From NCBI RefSeq assembly GCF_013409425.1, contig NZ_JACCAC010000001.1, forward strand, positions 1,798,001 through 1,862,000: a DNA stretch of 64,000 nucleotides, written 5' to 3'. Both the position numbers and the translations under genes were made by a program. Under the pieces are notes generated by a model. It was not told where the DNA came from and searched no databases. It saw nothing but the letters and a program-made list of their open reading frames with translations. Shown here piece by piece: positions 1-8,606 of this stretch. Each line of letters begins with the position of its first letter. Position 1 is the stretch's first letter. The DNA is from Nocardioides perillae (GTDB taxonomy: Bacteria > Actinomycetota > Actinomycetes > Propionibacteriales > Nocardioidaceae).

Positions 1-294
1 GAACGTCCAGTGGTTGACCTCGACGCGTCGTAGTTCGTCACGTCCCACCGGGCACTCGGGTCGCCACACTCCCGTGGCGACGATCCGGCGCCACTGCTGG
101 CGCGGTACAGGTGTGATCCGAGGCGAGGCCGATAGTGGGGGTGTCGGAGAGCTGGGGCCAGCCGTGGGGGTTCGCGTGGCTGGGGTGTCCGTCTCGGGGG
201 AGGTGCCTGTGGGGGAGGTCGTCGCGGTGCAAGCACTCATGAGAAGGGTGACGCCGACAGCCCAGGCGGTCGTGCGTCGAACGGTGCCGATCAC
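1..294 (-). CDS. Lipoprotein with the start of an M15-like peptidase domain (partial, runs off the left edge)
   Basis: The reading frame begins at GTG 294 and stays open to base 1, giving 98 codons. The first 22 residues are a lipoprotein signal with lipobox LMSAC, so the protein should be anchored outside the membrane. A Thr/Pro/Ser-rich linker follows, then a segment with GVWRPECPVGRDELRR and VNHW, which I recognise from actinobacterial M15 (D-Ala-D-Ala carboxypeptidase/VanY-like) proteins. The zinc ligands would lie beyond the window. The GTG overlaps the stop of the upstream acetyltransferase by four bases (GTGA), so the two are translationally coupled. The lipobox is clear; the peptidase assignment is moderate. 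Confidence 0.6.
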   Translation of the reverse strand, partial: MIGTVRRTTAWAVGVTLLMSACTATTSPTGTSPETDTPATRTPTAGPSSPTPPLSASPRITPVPRQQWRRIVATGVWRPECPVGRDELRRVEVNHWTF

Positions 295-1013
295 GAGGTG
301 CGGTCCTCCTTCTCGTAGGGAGCGTCGTCGTCGCGGTGCTGGTGAGCTGGACCTTCGTCTTGGGCTTCGCTGCGGTTCGGCCCCAGGCACAGGCTGAACG
401 CCGTGAGCCACGTGCCGTCCATCGTGCAGTGGGGTTCACGACGGGTCCACCCGCGGGCCACGTAGAAGTCCTCGGCCGGCCCGCCTGTGCGGGTCACCAG
501 GATGATCTGCTCACGTCGCGCCGTGGCGGCGGCGTCCACGAAGAACTCCAGCAACGCGGTTCCTACGCCGCGACCCTCGGCGGACGGATCAACGACGATG
601 TGCTGCAGCACGGCGATGCGCTGACCCTCGCCGGGGCCGACTCTGTCCGGCGGGGCGAACAACTTGCGCGTGTAGGGCACGAGGCGGGTTTGGACGAACC
701 GCGGCCACAGGTGCGGTCGTGTCACCAATGCTGCGATGCCGGCAACCGCGAGCCTTGATCGGTGGGTCTCCAGCAAGTGAACGCGGTGCGCGCGGGGGTC
801 GATGACGCCTACGGCGAAACCGACGGTACGGCCGTCGCGGTCGGCCGCCACTGCAGCGGCGGCGTCCGAGCTGTCGAGGTAGGTGCGGTAGTACGTGCGG
901 AGGTACTGCGAACCCAAGCGAGCGAAGAAGCCGGTCGGGAAATGTTCGAGGTGTTGCTGCACCACGACGTCGAGGTCACTCGACGTCATGGGGCGGATCG
1001 AAATCGTCGTCAC
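291..1013 (-). CDS. GNAT family N-acetyltransferase
   Basis: This 240-residue protein should transfer an acetyl group from acetyl-CoA to an amine; the substrate is unknown. The acetyl-CoA-binding motif A is visible near residue 137 as VVDPSAEGRGVGTALL, followed by the usual helix and the EDFYVARGW segment of motif B. The C-terminal 30 residues are polar and lie outside the fold. The start ATG 1013 lies 15 bases downstream of an inverted-repeat operator that overlaps the stop codon of the preceding lnt gene. Its own stop overlaps the start of the M15-like lipoprotein gene, so those two form a short operon within an envelope cluster. Confidence 0.8.
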   Translation of the reverse strand: MTTISIRPMTSSDLDVVVQQHLEHFPTGFFARLGSQYLRTYYRTYLDSSDAAAAVAADRDGRTVGFAVGVIDPRAHRVHLLETHRSRLAVAGIAALVTRPHLWPRFVQTRLVPYTRKLFAPPDRVGPGEGQRIAVLQHIVVDPSAEGRGVGTALLEFFVDAAATARREQIILVTRTGGPAEDFYVARGWTRREPHCTMDGTWLTAFSLCLGPNRSEAQDEGPAHQHRDDDAPYEKEDRTS

Positions 1014-1028
1014 TGCTCACCTGCTTTC

Positions 1029-1045
1029 TACTAACGAGACTAGTA
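1029..1045. promoter_or_regulatory. Putative TetR operator, copy 1
   Basis: The left half TACTAA and right half CTAGTA are separated by five bases. Five of the six pairs are complementary. Spacing and half-site sequence match the copies at 2743 and 5677. The site lies just upstream of the acetyltransferase start and overlaps the lnt stop codon. Binding by the nearby TetR protein is inferred. Confidence 0.5.
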
Positions 1046-2731
1046 CGGCGCGGGACCTAGTCGCCCATTCGACGTGTCCGCCCGCCCGACCGCCAGTCGA
1101 GGCACCTCGCTCGGCGCAACCGACGCCGACCTCACCTCGCCTGAGCTCACGGGATCGACTGAGGTCATCGGCACCGTCGCGGACCTCGGGTGGAGGTGCG
1201 CGTGCGGGTCCGCCCGGCCGGCTCGCCGGCGAAGGTGCACGATGCCCGCCCCCATGAGCAGGGCGGCGAGCGCCACGCGGGACACCCAGGGCCCGACGAC
1301 GATGGCGGGCGCGATGCGGCTGCGCAACGGCGCCGAAGCGGTCAACACCTGCCCAGTTCGGCCCCTCGATCGCACCGAGACCTCGCCATCCGGAGTGATG
1401 ATCGCTGAGACGCCGGTGGTCGAGGCCACCACCACGGTCCTGCCCGCCTCGACAGCTCGTGCCCGCGTGATCGCCAGTTGTTGCTCGAGTTGGCGGGTGC
1501 CGGTGAAGGTGGCGTTGCTGGTCTGGACGACCAGGAGTTCGGCGCCGTCGATCACCAGGTCAGAGACGGAGTCGCGGGCCGCGACGTCGAAGCAGATGAG
1601 GATGCCCAGGGTCGCGCCGGCGACCCGAACCGGGCGCTGGCGTGGCCCCGGGAGCATGTCGCGGGGCACCTCTGTAACGCGTCCGACACCCAGGCGGGTG
1701 AGGGTGTCGCGCCACGGCACGTATTCCCCGAAGGGGACGACATTGCGCTTGGTGTACACGGCCCCTTGGTCGGCACCACGCTGCCAGACTCGGGCCTGGT
1801 TGTAAGCCGTGTCTGGGGTCGGGCCGTCAGTGATCGTCCCGACCAGCAGGGGAGCGTCGATCGCCGCGCTGGCCCGCTCAAGTTCCTCGCGGACTCGGTC
1901 AGAGCGCCGCGGGTCAGCCGCGGTGGCGTTCTCTGGCCACACCACAAGATCTGGTCGCTGAGTTCCCAGCTCGTCGACGGTCAGGCTGGCGAGGGACGCT
2001 GTCACGGCTTCACCGTTGGCAGCAACATCTCTGCTGCCTCCTGGCACGCCGCTCTGCACTGCGGCAACACGCAGGGCCGCGGTGGACTCGACGTCCAGCG
2101 GGGCGACCAGGGCGGCGAAGAGCGGCGACAGTGCCACCAGGGAGGTGGCGATCGCGATCGAGGCCCGGGTCGCGAGCGTCGGCGGTGCGGGCTGCGCCCA
2201 CCCGGGCCTGTGTCCGACGAATGCTGCGAGCACGCAGCCACAGCCAGCGACCACTGTGGTCGCCGCCGAGACGCCGCCCCACCTCAGCCAGCCCTCCCAC
2301 GGCGCATCCACCACCGTCCACGCCAGCCGCAACCAGGGGAACCCCCCGAGCGGCCAGCTCGCCCACGCGTCCTCCGCGACCGTCCAGACCAGGGCAGTCC
2401 ACAACGGCCAGCCAGGCCATCGAGTGACGAGTCGAGCAACCGCAGCGACGAGGGTCAGCCACAGCGCCATCACGGCGCTGAGGGCCACGAGAGCGGCGCC
2501 CCCGACTGTCGTGATCCACGACGCTGTCAGCACCGTCCAGGCCACGCCGGTGACCCCGCCCAGCAGCAGCACGTCAGTGGCTGAAGGTGTGCGTGCCGAC
2601 GACACGAAGACGGCCACCGCGAACGGTGCAGCCCACCACCACCCCAATGGCTGCGCGGCGGCAGCGAGCCCCGCTCCGCTGACGACGCCAGCCGCCACGG
2701 ACATCGAGTGCGTGCGGAGGGAGGCAGTCAC
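1040..2731 (-). CDS. lnt: Apolipoprotein N-acyltransferase
   Basis: This 563-residue integral membrane enzyme adds the third acyl chain to the N-terminal cysteine of lipoproteins. The first ~220 residues are hydrophobic membrane segments; a nitrilase-fold domain follows. The catalytic residues are visible as Glu in VVWPENA, Lys in VYTKRNVVPFGEY and Cys in ILICFD. A final hydrophobic helix and a polar tail end the protein. I chose GTG 2731 because the frame upstream of it has no Lnt character and a degenerate operator sits at 2743-2759. Actinobacteria usually carry lnt in the core genome, so a copy on an island beside envelope hydrolases and a lipoprotein gene suggests acylation of the island's own lipoproteins. 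Confidence 0.85.
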   Translation of the reverse strand: MTASLRTHSMSVAAGVVSGAGLAAAAQPLGWWWAAPFAVAVFVSSARTPSATDVLLLGGVTGVAWTVLTASWITTVGGAALVALSAVMALWLTLVAAVARLVTRWPGWPLWTALVWTVAEDAWASWPLGGFPWLRLAWTVVDAPWEGWLRWGGVSAATTVVAGCGCVLAAFVGHRPGWAQPAPPTLATRASIAIATSLVALSPLFAALVAPLDVESTAALRVAAVQSGVPGGSRDVAANGEAVTASLASLTVDELGTQRPDLVVWPENATAADPRRSDRVREELERASAAIDAPLLVGTITDGPTPDTAYNQARVWQRGADQGAVYTKRNVVPFGEYVPWRDTLTRLGVGRVTEVPRDMLPGPRQRPVRVAGATLGILICFDVAARDSVSDLVIDGAELLVVQTSNATFTGTRQLEQQLAITRARAVEAGRTVVVASTTGVSAIITPDGEVSVRSRGRTGQVLTASAPLRSRIAPAIVVGPWVSRVALAALLMGAGIVHLRRRAGRADPHAHLHPRSATVPMTSVDPVSSGEVRSASVAPSEVPRLAVGRADTSNGRLGPAPY

Positions 2732-2742
2732 CCCACCCACTC

Positions 2743-2759
2743 TACTATGTTGGTTAGTT
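2743..2759. promoter_or_regulatory. Putative TetR operator, copy 2 (degenerate)
   Basis: Half-sites TACTAT and TTAGTT are separated by five bases, the same 6-5-6 layout as the other two copies, with four of six pairs complementary. It lies 11 bases upstream of the lnt start. It is the weakest of the three sites and is called mainly from spacing and position. Confidence 0.4.
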
Positions 2760-2868
2760 GAGAAGCTCTCCTCCGGGGTCCTCGCGACGTCGGGCTGCGT
2801 CGAGGTCGGCTCGCAGCGGCGCGCGAGGCAGGACAAGCGGGCGGGCACGCGACAGCGCGGGCGTCGCT

Positions 2869-5613
2869 TCAGCCCACCAGGTCCGCCGCAGACGGCGCCG
2901 CAAGCCGCCGCAGACCGGAGAAGCGTGGGCCACTGCGCGGTAGCAGCCACAGGTCGGCCCCACTGCTGCTGCTACGCAGTAGCAGCAGGTCTGCTCGTCC
3001 GTCACCCGTCAGGTCCCCGGCGGCGATCACGTCGATCGCCCACCGCGGCACCCGGCCCACGACGCGTGCGGCCCCGAATCGTCCTGTCCCGGTGCCGCGG
3101 CGGAGCCGCACCTGCCCGCCCGCCGAGACTTGGACCAGGTCCGGCTTGCGGTCGCGGTCCCACTGGACAGTTCCGGCGAGGTGACGGGCTGCGGGTCCTA
3201 GATCGATCGAGCGCCGAAACCTGCCGAGTCCACGCCCGGGTGCAATAACGGTCCGGCCGTTGCTGATGCCGACCACGTCCGGCCATCGGTCACCTGTGAG
3301 GTCGCCCGCACCTCGCACCTGCGTGAGGCCCTTCGGGTTGCCTGCGAGGAGCTTGGGGGCGTCGAAACCACCTTCGCCGTTCCCGGGCACGAGCAGCACA
3401 CGATCGTCGCCTCGTAGGAACGCGACATCGCCGTCGCCGTCAAGGTCCCAGTCCCCCGCACTCAGCACGGCTCGAGCGCGACGCAGGGAGACTCGCGTCC
3501 GCACCGCGGGCTCCACGTCGGCTCGGCCGACGCGCGACAACAGCACAAGATCTCCAGAGGGAGCCGTCGCGAGAACCGACGCGTTGCGCGTCGTCCGGCG
3601 ACCCCACCTGCCGAGGGCGACCGGCGTTACGTCACGGAGCCCGGGAACGGCTCCCACTGCGCTGGTCCACCCGCCACCGGGCCGGCCCGGCAAGATGACG
3701 AGTGCCCCGCCGGGTCTCCGAGCGACTAGGTCAGGGTGTCCGTCGAGCGTGAGGTCCACGCCGCTCGCGATGGCGTTGAAGGGCCACGAACCAGGAACCG
3801 GTACGGGGTCGCCGAGTCGCCGCGCACCGATGTCGTGGGTCCAGGCGCGACCATCACGAGTGAGGAGCACCTCCCACATGCCGTCGCCATCGTGATCGGC
3901 AAGCGGGGTCGCGGTGGAGATGTCGGACCAGTCGGTGCGCATGAGGCGTGATCTGGTCAGCGCTCCGCCGCGCTGACCAGAGAGCAGCACGACGCTGCCG
4001 TCGCTTCGGCGACCGAGGACGTCGGCGAACCCGTCCCGGTCGACGTCTCCCGCGCCCACGAGTTGGTCAAGGCCACGTAGATCGTCGACGCGGGGGCCAG
4101 CGCGCAGGGGTCCGCGCCGCGTGCTGAGGTAGCTGCGGAGCACCCCATCGACCTCCAGCACCAGGTCTCGGCGGCCGTCGCGGTTGAGGTCGCCCGGCGC
4201 CAGCACGAGCCGCGCACCGGCAGGGACGCCGTCGATCGGGGCCGGAGCCGCGAATACCAAGCCACCTCCGCCAGGCAGCACCTGAAGCCTCTTGGTGCCG
4301 GGGTCGCGGAGGAGCACGTCGGCTATCGGTGAGCCGAGGACCTGTCGAGTGGGCACGGGAGGTGTGCTCGATGTCGGTGGACCCTCGGTAGGTGGTCGAC
4401 TGGGCTCGGGTGTTGCGGCTGCGACCCGTGCTCGGATGTCCGCCAGCCGCTGGTAGAGGTACCGGCCGGGGCATGCAGTGCTGTCGGCGTCGCTGTGTCC
4501 GCTGACCACGTCGAAGCTGTTGCCGTCGACGGTGACCCGTCCGGAGCGCATGACGCCGTGGAGGTCGAGCTTCCACGCGAACAGTGAGGTGTACGCGTCG
4601 AGCATCGCTTGGGTGGGGCGGGTGGTCTCGAAGTTGCCGAGGGCCGACATCGCGAACGAGTCCTCGTTGAAGCCACGCGTGTGAGCGCCGACCACCGCAC
4701 GTTCTACGCCGCCGGCACGCCCTTCCCAGATGCGGCCGAAACGGTCGACGAGGAAGTTGTAGCCGATGTCGCTCCACCCACGCGACCGCGTGTGGTACGC
4801 GTAGATCCCCCTCAGCAGCGCTGGGACGTCAGCAGCCGTGTAGTCGTTCGCGTTGACAGTGTGGTGGACGAAACCCATGCGAACGGTGCCGAAGTGGAGC
4901 GAGTCCTTGTCGCGGAGCGTCTCGTCGGCCCCCCACTGACGCCGAGAGAAGATCGGCGGCGCGGTCGCGGATCGCTCCCCGTCTTGGCCGACGGTGGCCG
5001 CGTCGCCCGCGGGCGCGAGCTCCGCTCTTTCCTCGCGGACAAGCCGAGGGGTTCCTGGATCCACCACGGACAGGGTCAAGCTCGGGGGCACCCGTTGGCC
5101 GGGGGGCACGGTGGCCCGGACCTGCACAGAGTCGACCCGCCCGACCGGGTAGGGATCCGTTCCGGCCCGAGAACGACGTCCTTCGGGCGTCGAGAGATCA
5201 GCGTCGTGCTCGGCGTCGTACTCCATGTCGACCCACTGGCTTGCTTCGCCTGCGGTCATGGTGCGGACCTCGAGACGCAGATCCGGTGCCCGCGGGGACT
5301 CGTCCCGATCCCACACCAGGCCGACGGTGGCGTAGCCCGCTGCCGGCACCGCCAGCGACCGCACCACCCTCAGTGCATCCGTTCGCCCACCGGCAGTTCG
5401 GGAGTAGCCGAGCCTCCCCGGCACAGTCGGCAACACCGGGTACTCCTCGACGACGACGTCGATCGGCGCCATCGACACCAGCGCCACCGCCCGACGACCC
5501 TCGGGTGCAGCGCGAGGCAACGCGACGACGGCCGTCACGCCGACGAGGGCAAGGGTCACCAAGAGGGCCAGCGCTCGGAACCGCCACGATTCGGGGCTCA
5601 CCGGTCGAGTCAT
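2869..5613 (-). CDS. PGRP-type N-acetylmuramoyl-L-alanine amidase with FG-GAP repeats
   Basis: This 914-residue secreted protein should cleave the amide bond between muramic acid and the stem peptide. An N-terminal signal/anchor helix (about residues 12-32) leads to a beta-rich region, then an amidase/PGRP domain near residues 220-400 with IFSRRQWGADE, FVHHTVN, YNFLVDRFGRIWEGR and SGHSDADSTACPG. These contain the expected zinc-binding histidines and cysteine. A Pro/Thr linker is followed by about 450 residues of FG-GAP/VCBS-like repeats with DxDxDG loops such as DLNRDGRRDL and DWDLDGDGDV, probably a calcium-stabilised beta-propeller. An operator copy lies 64 bases upstream. It is the first gene of the envelope cluster. 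Confidence 0.85.
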   Translation of the reverse strand: MTRPVSPESWRFRALALLVTLALVGVTAVVALPRAAPEGRRAVALVSMAPIDVVVEEYPVLPTVPGRLGYSRTAGGRTDALRVVRSLAVPAAGYATVGLVWDRDESPRAPDLRLEVRTMTAGEASQWVDMEYDAEHDADLSTPEGRRSRAGTDPYPVGRVDSVQVRATVPPGQRVPPSLTLSVVDPGTPRLVREERAELAPAGDAATVGQDGERSATAPPIFSRRQWGADETLRDKDSLHFGTVRMGFVHHTVNANDYTAADVPALLRGIYAYHTRSRGWSDIGYNFLVDRFGRIWEGRAGGVERAVVGAHTRGFNEDSFAMSALGNFETTRPTQAMLDAYTSLFAWKLDLHGVMRSGRVTVDGNSFDVVSGHSDADSTACPGRYLYQRLADIRARVAAATPEPSRPPTEGPPTSSTPPVPTRQVLGSPIADVLLRDPGTKRLQVLPGGGGLVFAAPAPIDGVPAGARLVLAPGDLNRDGRRDLVLEVDGVLRSYLSTRRGPLRAGPRVDDLRGLDQLVGAGDVDRDGFADVLGRRSDGSVVLLSGQRGGALTRSRLMRTDWSDISTATPLADHDGDGMWEVLLTRDGRAWTHDIGARRLGDPVPVPGSWPFNAIASGVDLTLDGHPDLVARRPGGALVILPGRPGGGWTSAVGAVPGLRDVTPVALGRWGRRTTRNASVLATAPSGDLVLLSRVGRADVEPAVRTRVSLRRARAVLSAGDWDLDGDGDVAFLRGDDRVLLVPGNGEGGFDAPKLLAGNPKGLTQVRGAGDLTGDRWPDVVGISNGRTVIAPGRGLGRFRRSIDLGPAARHLAGTVQWDRDRKPDLVQVSAGGQVRLRRGTGTGRFGAARVVGRVPRWAIDVIAAGDLTGDGRADLLLLRSSSSGADLWLLPRSGPRFSGLRRLAAPSAADLVG

Positions 5614-5676
5614 CGCGCGGCATCCTTCGCAAGTCAGGAGAGCAGGGACGTACCGGCAGTCACATCAGGCACACCA

Positions 5677-5693
5677 TACTAAGCCGATTAGTA
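5677..5693. promoter_or_regulatory. Putative TetR operator, copy 3 (perfect palindrome)
   Basis: TACTAA and TTAGTA are perfect inverted repeats around the spacer GCCGA. The site lies between the amidase gene and the frameshifted tetR gene, in the amidase promoter region. It is the best copy of the motif also found at 1029 and 2743. Confidence 0.6.
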
Positions 5694-5714
5694 GGAGCGG
5701 GCTCCTTCGCCGAT

Positions 5715-5731
5715 GTTCGTGTCGCACGAAC
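5715..5731. repeat. Perfect 7-3-7 inverted repeat
   Basis: GTTCGTG and CACGAAC flank TCG. The repeat lies 22 bases from the perfect TACTAA operator in the gap between the amidase start and the tetR stop. There is no T-run beside it, so a second regulator site in the amidase promoter is more likely than a terminator. Confidence 0.45.
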
Positions 5732-5805
5732 TTCGACGTTCAGCAGCATGCGTTCTGAAGCCCTGGTCGCGCGAAGCCGACCGGCGCGTGACCTGACCGA
5801 AGAGT

Positions 5806-6340
5806 TCAGGCCTGGTCGAGGTGCAGCATCTCGCTCACCAGCGAGATGAGCCGGGACAGCGCGGCATCGTCCTGAACGTCGGTCGCAGCGCTCATGGCGT
5901 GTTCGACCACCGAGGCGAGCTCGGGCGCGTCGAGGTCATCACGCGCTTGTCCCGCGACCTGCGCCTCAGTGATAGCGCAGGTGAGCAGGTCGCGGATGGC
6001 AGATCGATGACGTGCGTGCTGTGCCCGGCGTGGACGAGGGCGTCGACGTCGAGCGGCACTGGTGGCCACGATGCGCGCAAATTTGGCCGTAGCTGCCCAA
6101 CAAGATCGCCAGCGCGTCGCCGGGGGTGCTGGCGCAGGAACGCGCCGCTTCGAGGGCTGCGAGGTGGCTCGCGACGTGCTCGGCATGCGCGGCGACGAGA
6201 ATGTCATCGACGCCTGGAAAGTACTTGTACAACGCCGCGCGGCTGATGCCGGCCGCGTTGGCGATGAGGCCCATGGAGATGCCTCTGACGCCGCGGGCGT
6301 GGGCCAGTGTCATGGCGGCCTTGAGGACGGCCGCTCGCAC
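5806..6340 (-). pseudogene. TetR family transcriptional regulator, frameshifted
   Basis: The N-terminal frame from GTG 6340 encodes a TetR helix-turn-helix: GVRGISMGLIANAAGISRAALYKYFPGVDDIL. The C-terminal part in another frame, ending at 5806, is a normal TetR ligand domain tail (AIRDLLTCAITEAQ, DDLDAPELASVVEHAM). The frames join between about 5985 and 6075, either by one extra base or by two missing bases; both restore a protein of about 177 residues. It is next to the amidase gene and is the obvious candidate to bind the three TACTAA-N5-TTAGTA sites. If the break is real, the regulon would be unrepressed. A sequencing error is possible. Confidence 0.7.
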
Positions 6341-6381
6341 GTCGCGGCGATGCTCCTCGACGGTGGCAACTGGTTCGCGAG

Positions 6382-6952
6382 GTGAAGGCGGGGCCGCGTG
6401 GCCGGCGCCTGCTCCTCTCTGCCCACCTAACGGCCTCGGTAAGGTGGGTCGGCGCCGTTCTCGCCTACCTCTCGCTGGCGCTGGCTGTGCCGGCGACTCA
6501 AGACCCTGGGGTCGTGCAGGCTGTGTGGGTCGGGATGGACGTGATCGGTTGGCGAGTGATCGTGCCTCTCGCAGTTGCCACGGTCGTGTCCGGTGTGGCG
6601 TTGGCGAGGACGAGCAGGTGGGGGCTGTTGCGACGTTGGTGGGTCGTGGTGTCCCTGGTGGGCATCACCGTGCTGGCAGCGGTGCTGGTGCTGCACATGC
6701 CGGACGTGAGCACCAGGGTGACCTCGCTCGAGTGGCAAATGACGAGGTGCTGTTGCGGATGGGCAGCGACGTCGGGCACGCCATGCTCCGCCGGGTGTGC
6801 TTGATGAGTCTTATTGTGCTCAACGTTGTGTCAAGCCTCGCGGGGTGACAAGGTACGGCTGGCGCAAGGACCGCGCGGAGCGAGCCCGGGCTCCGGGCGG
6901 AGCGTATGTCGGTAGGCCGCTGACCTCGAACAGGGATGCCGCTTTCCCGTGA
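6382..6952 (+). pseudogene. Four-helix membrane protein, broken by two frameshifts
   Basis: Three consecutive frames together spell one protein of about 190 residues. Frame one gives three hydrophobic helices and ends around HMPDVSTRV. Frame two continues with DEVLLRMGSDVGHAMLRR and a fourth helix. Frame three, from 6833, gives KPRGVTRYGWRK and ends at TGA 6950. Related actinobacterial membrane proteins have a VYKPRG motif at this point, and restoring one A near 6832 recreates it. The other lost base is near 6735. The gene is divergent from tetR with about 40 bases between starts. The function is unknown; the fold resembles DUF2269-like proteins. Confidence 0.6.
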
Positions 6953-6983
6953 TCGGACTCGGCAACACGGCAGCAGCAGCTGG

Positions 6984-7871
6984 TCAGCGAAAGCGGACGA
7001 GTGGCTGCCAATTGGCGCCTTCATCATACGACCGGAGCACGGCGGTGTCCGTCGCAGCCAGCCAGACCTCGTCGCTCACGTCGAGCGCTTGCACCGGTCC
7101 GGAGACCGACCCTGCGGCGACCCAGGTGCGTCCTCGGTCCGCGCTGCGGTGGAGCCCACCTCGGGCGTCGGCGCCGACCAGGAGCGTGTCGGTGGGCCAG
7201 TCGACGGGGCCGAGGCGCGGCGCGTTCGGCAAGGGCGTCGACCGGGCTCCGTCGCGGTGCAGTGTCAGGCGGCCCTCCGGGTCGGAGACGAGGACGGCGC
7301 CGGTTCGTGCGGGATGAGCCGCGAGGTCGAGCACTGGTCCGGCGTACAGCTCCGTCCATGCTTCCTGTCCGGACGACCGCAGGACCCGCCCGGTGAGCGA
7401 GTCGTAGCCGAAGACCGTGTTGTCCGCGACGTCCAGCGCGTGGAAGTCGGCCCCGCCGGCTAGCGAACGGGCCTGCCAGGTCTGCGCGGCGTCGTCGCTG
7501 GCGATGAGTCCGAGGTGGATCGGGAGATCGAGCTCGCTGCGCTCCTGGAGGTCGGGGTGACCGCTGGCGAGGAATTGGTCGGGCCCAACCACGGTGAAGC
7601 CCATCGTGTCCTGGTAGCGGTCCGCAACCCTTCGCGGAGCCGCATCATCCGAGACGCGGTACACGCCCGTGTGAGTAGCGACGTAGACGTCGTCGTCGGC
7701 CGGGTTCATCCCAATGCCGTGCACGTGTCCCATCGCGGGCAGCACGGGCACGGAACCGGAGGAGAGGCCGCCTGGCCTGCTCGCAGGCTCACTGCATGCC
7801 CCGAGTGTCAGCGCCGTCAGGGTCACCCCGACAGCCAGTCGTGACAAGGCGCGGAAACGGTGTTGCGGCAC
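6984..7871 (-). CDS. F510_1955-type lipoprotein with exo-sialidase-like repeats
   Basis: This 295-residue secreted lipoprotein has lipobox LTLGAC near residue 24, then beta-propeller-like repeats: HVHGIGMNPADDDVYVATHTG, DDAAQTWQAR, RSADRGRTWVAAG and RSYDEGANW. The SxDxGxTW boxes are the Asp-box signature of sialidase-like propellers. GTG 7871 was chosen because a GGGAG site stands six bases upstream and the signal peptide begins there. It lies 80 bases downstream of a DUF305 gene. In actinobacteria these two families often occur together in copper-resistance regions. The role in metal handling is inferred from that association; no enzymatic activity is established from the sequence. Confidence 0.75.
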   Translation of the reverse strand: MPQHRFRALSRLAVGVTLTALTLGACSEPASRPGGLSSGSVPVLPAMGHVHGIGMNPADDDVYVATHTGVYRVSDDAAPRRVADRYQDTMGFTVVGPDQFLASGHPDLQERSELDLPIHLGLIASDDAAQTWQARSLAGGADFHALDVADNTVFGYDSLTGRVLRSSGQEAWTELYAGPVLDLAAHPARTGAVLVSDPEGRLTLHRDGARSTPLPNAPRLGPVDWPTDTLLVGADARGGLHRSADRGRTWVAAGSVSGPVQALDVSDEVWLAATDTAVLRSYDEGANWQPLVRFR

Positions 7872-7950
7872 GGAAGCTCCCGTGGTCAACGGTGAAAGGG
7901 TGGCGGCCCCGGGACAGGTGCGATCGCATGTCACGGGGCCGCCGTAGGGG

Positions 7951-8553
7951 TCAGAGCTGCTCGAGCAACGCCTGCATCCGCTCGATCTCCTCAGCTTGCG
8001 CGTCGGCGATCTCGCCGGCGAGGTCGACGGCGGGGTCGAATTCGCCCTGGTCCTGCTCGGTCTCGGCCATCTCGATGGCCCCCTGGTGGTGTTCGACCAT
8101 CATCGAGAGCCACAGCTGCTCGAACTGGGCACCCTCGGCCGTCTCGAGAGCGGCCATGTCCTCGGCGGTCATCATGCCGGGCATCTCCATATCCATTCCC
8201 ATGTCACCAGAGCCCATGTCCATGCCGGAGTGGTCCATGGCAGCCGGGTCCGGCACGTCCTCGCCCCACTGCTCGAGCCAGCCGCTCATCTGCTCGATTT
8301 CGGGTGCCTGCGCGGCCTCGATCTCGGCGGCGAGTTCCTCTACTTCGGACGAGACCTCCTTGCCGTCGACCATCTGCGCCATGTCCAGCGCTTGCGCGTG
8401 GTGGACGATCATGTCGCTGGCGAAGGCCACGTCGGCCTCGTTGTGGTCGGCCCCGGACGAAGCCTCGTCGCTGGAGCAGGCGGCGAGGGTGATCGCGGCG
8501 AGCAGGGCCGTGACGGTGCCGGCGGTGGCGCGGCGAAGTTGTGTTGTGTGCAT
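7951..8553 (-). CDS. DUF305 lipoprotein, Met/His-rich (copper-associated)
   Basis: This 200-residue lipoprotein has lipobox ITLAAC. It has two DUF305 halves, each with an MIVHHAQALDMA or MMVEHHQGAIEMAE motif: paired histidines with methionines, suited to soft-metal binding. The linker between them is a Met-rich stretch (DMGSGDMGMDMEMPGMM). ATG 8553 is the start because GAGAGGA lies eight bases before it; an upstream TTG is not needed. DUF305 proteins are commonly found with copper-resistance genes. It sits between a DUF6153 gene and an F510_1955 lipoprotein gene in the same direction, giving a likely operon of three exported proteins. Confidence 0.82.
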   Translation of the reverse strand: MHTTQLRRATAGTVTALLAAITLAACSSDEASSGADHNEADVAFASDMIVHHAQALDMAQMVDGKEVSSEVEELAAEIEAAQAPEIEQMSGWLEQWGEDVPDPAAMDHSGMDMGSGDMGMDMEMPGMMTAEDMAALETAEGAQFEQLWLSMMVEHHQGAIEMAETEQDQGEFDPAVDLAGEIADAQAEEIERMQALLEQL

Positions 8554-8606
8554 GTTCAATTCCTCTCAGGTAGCGGATCGGTTGCTGTTCGCGCACGAAG
8601 GCACGC

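Noticed and set aside
2732..2950. N-terminal extension of lnt
   Set aside because: The extra 73 codons are the antisense of the amidase gene's 3' end and contain no membrane helix.
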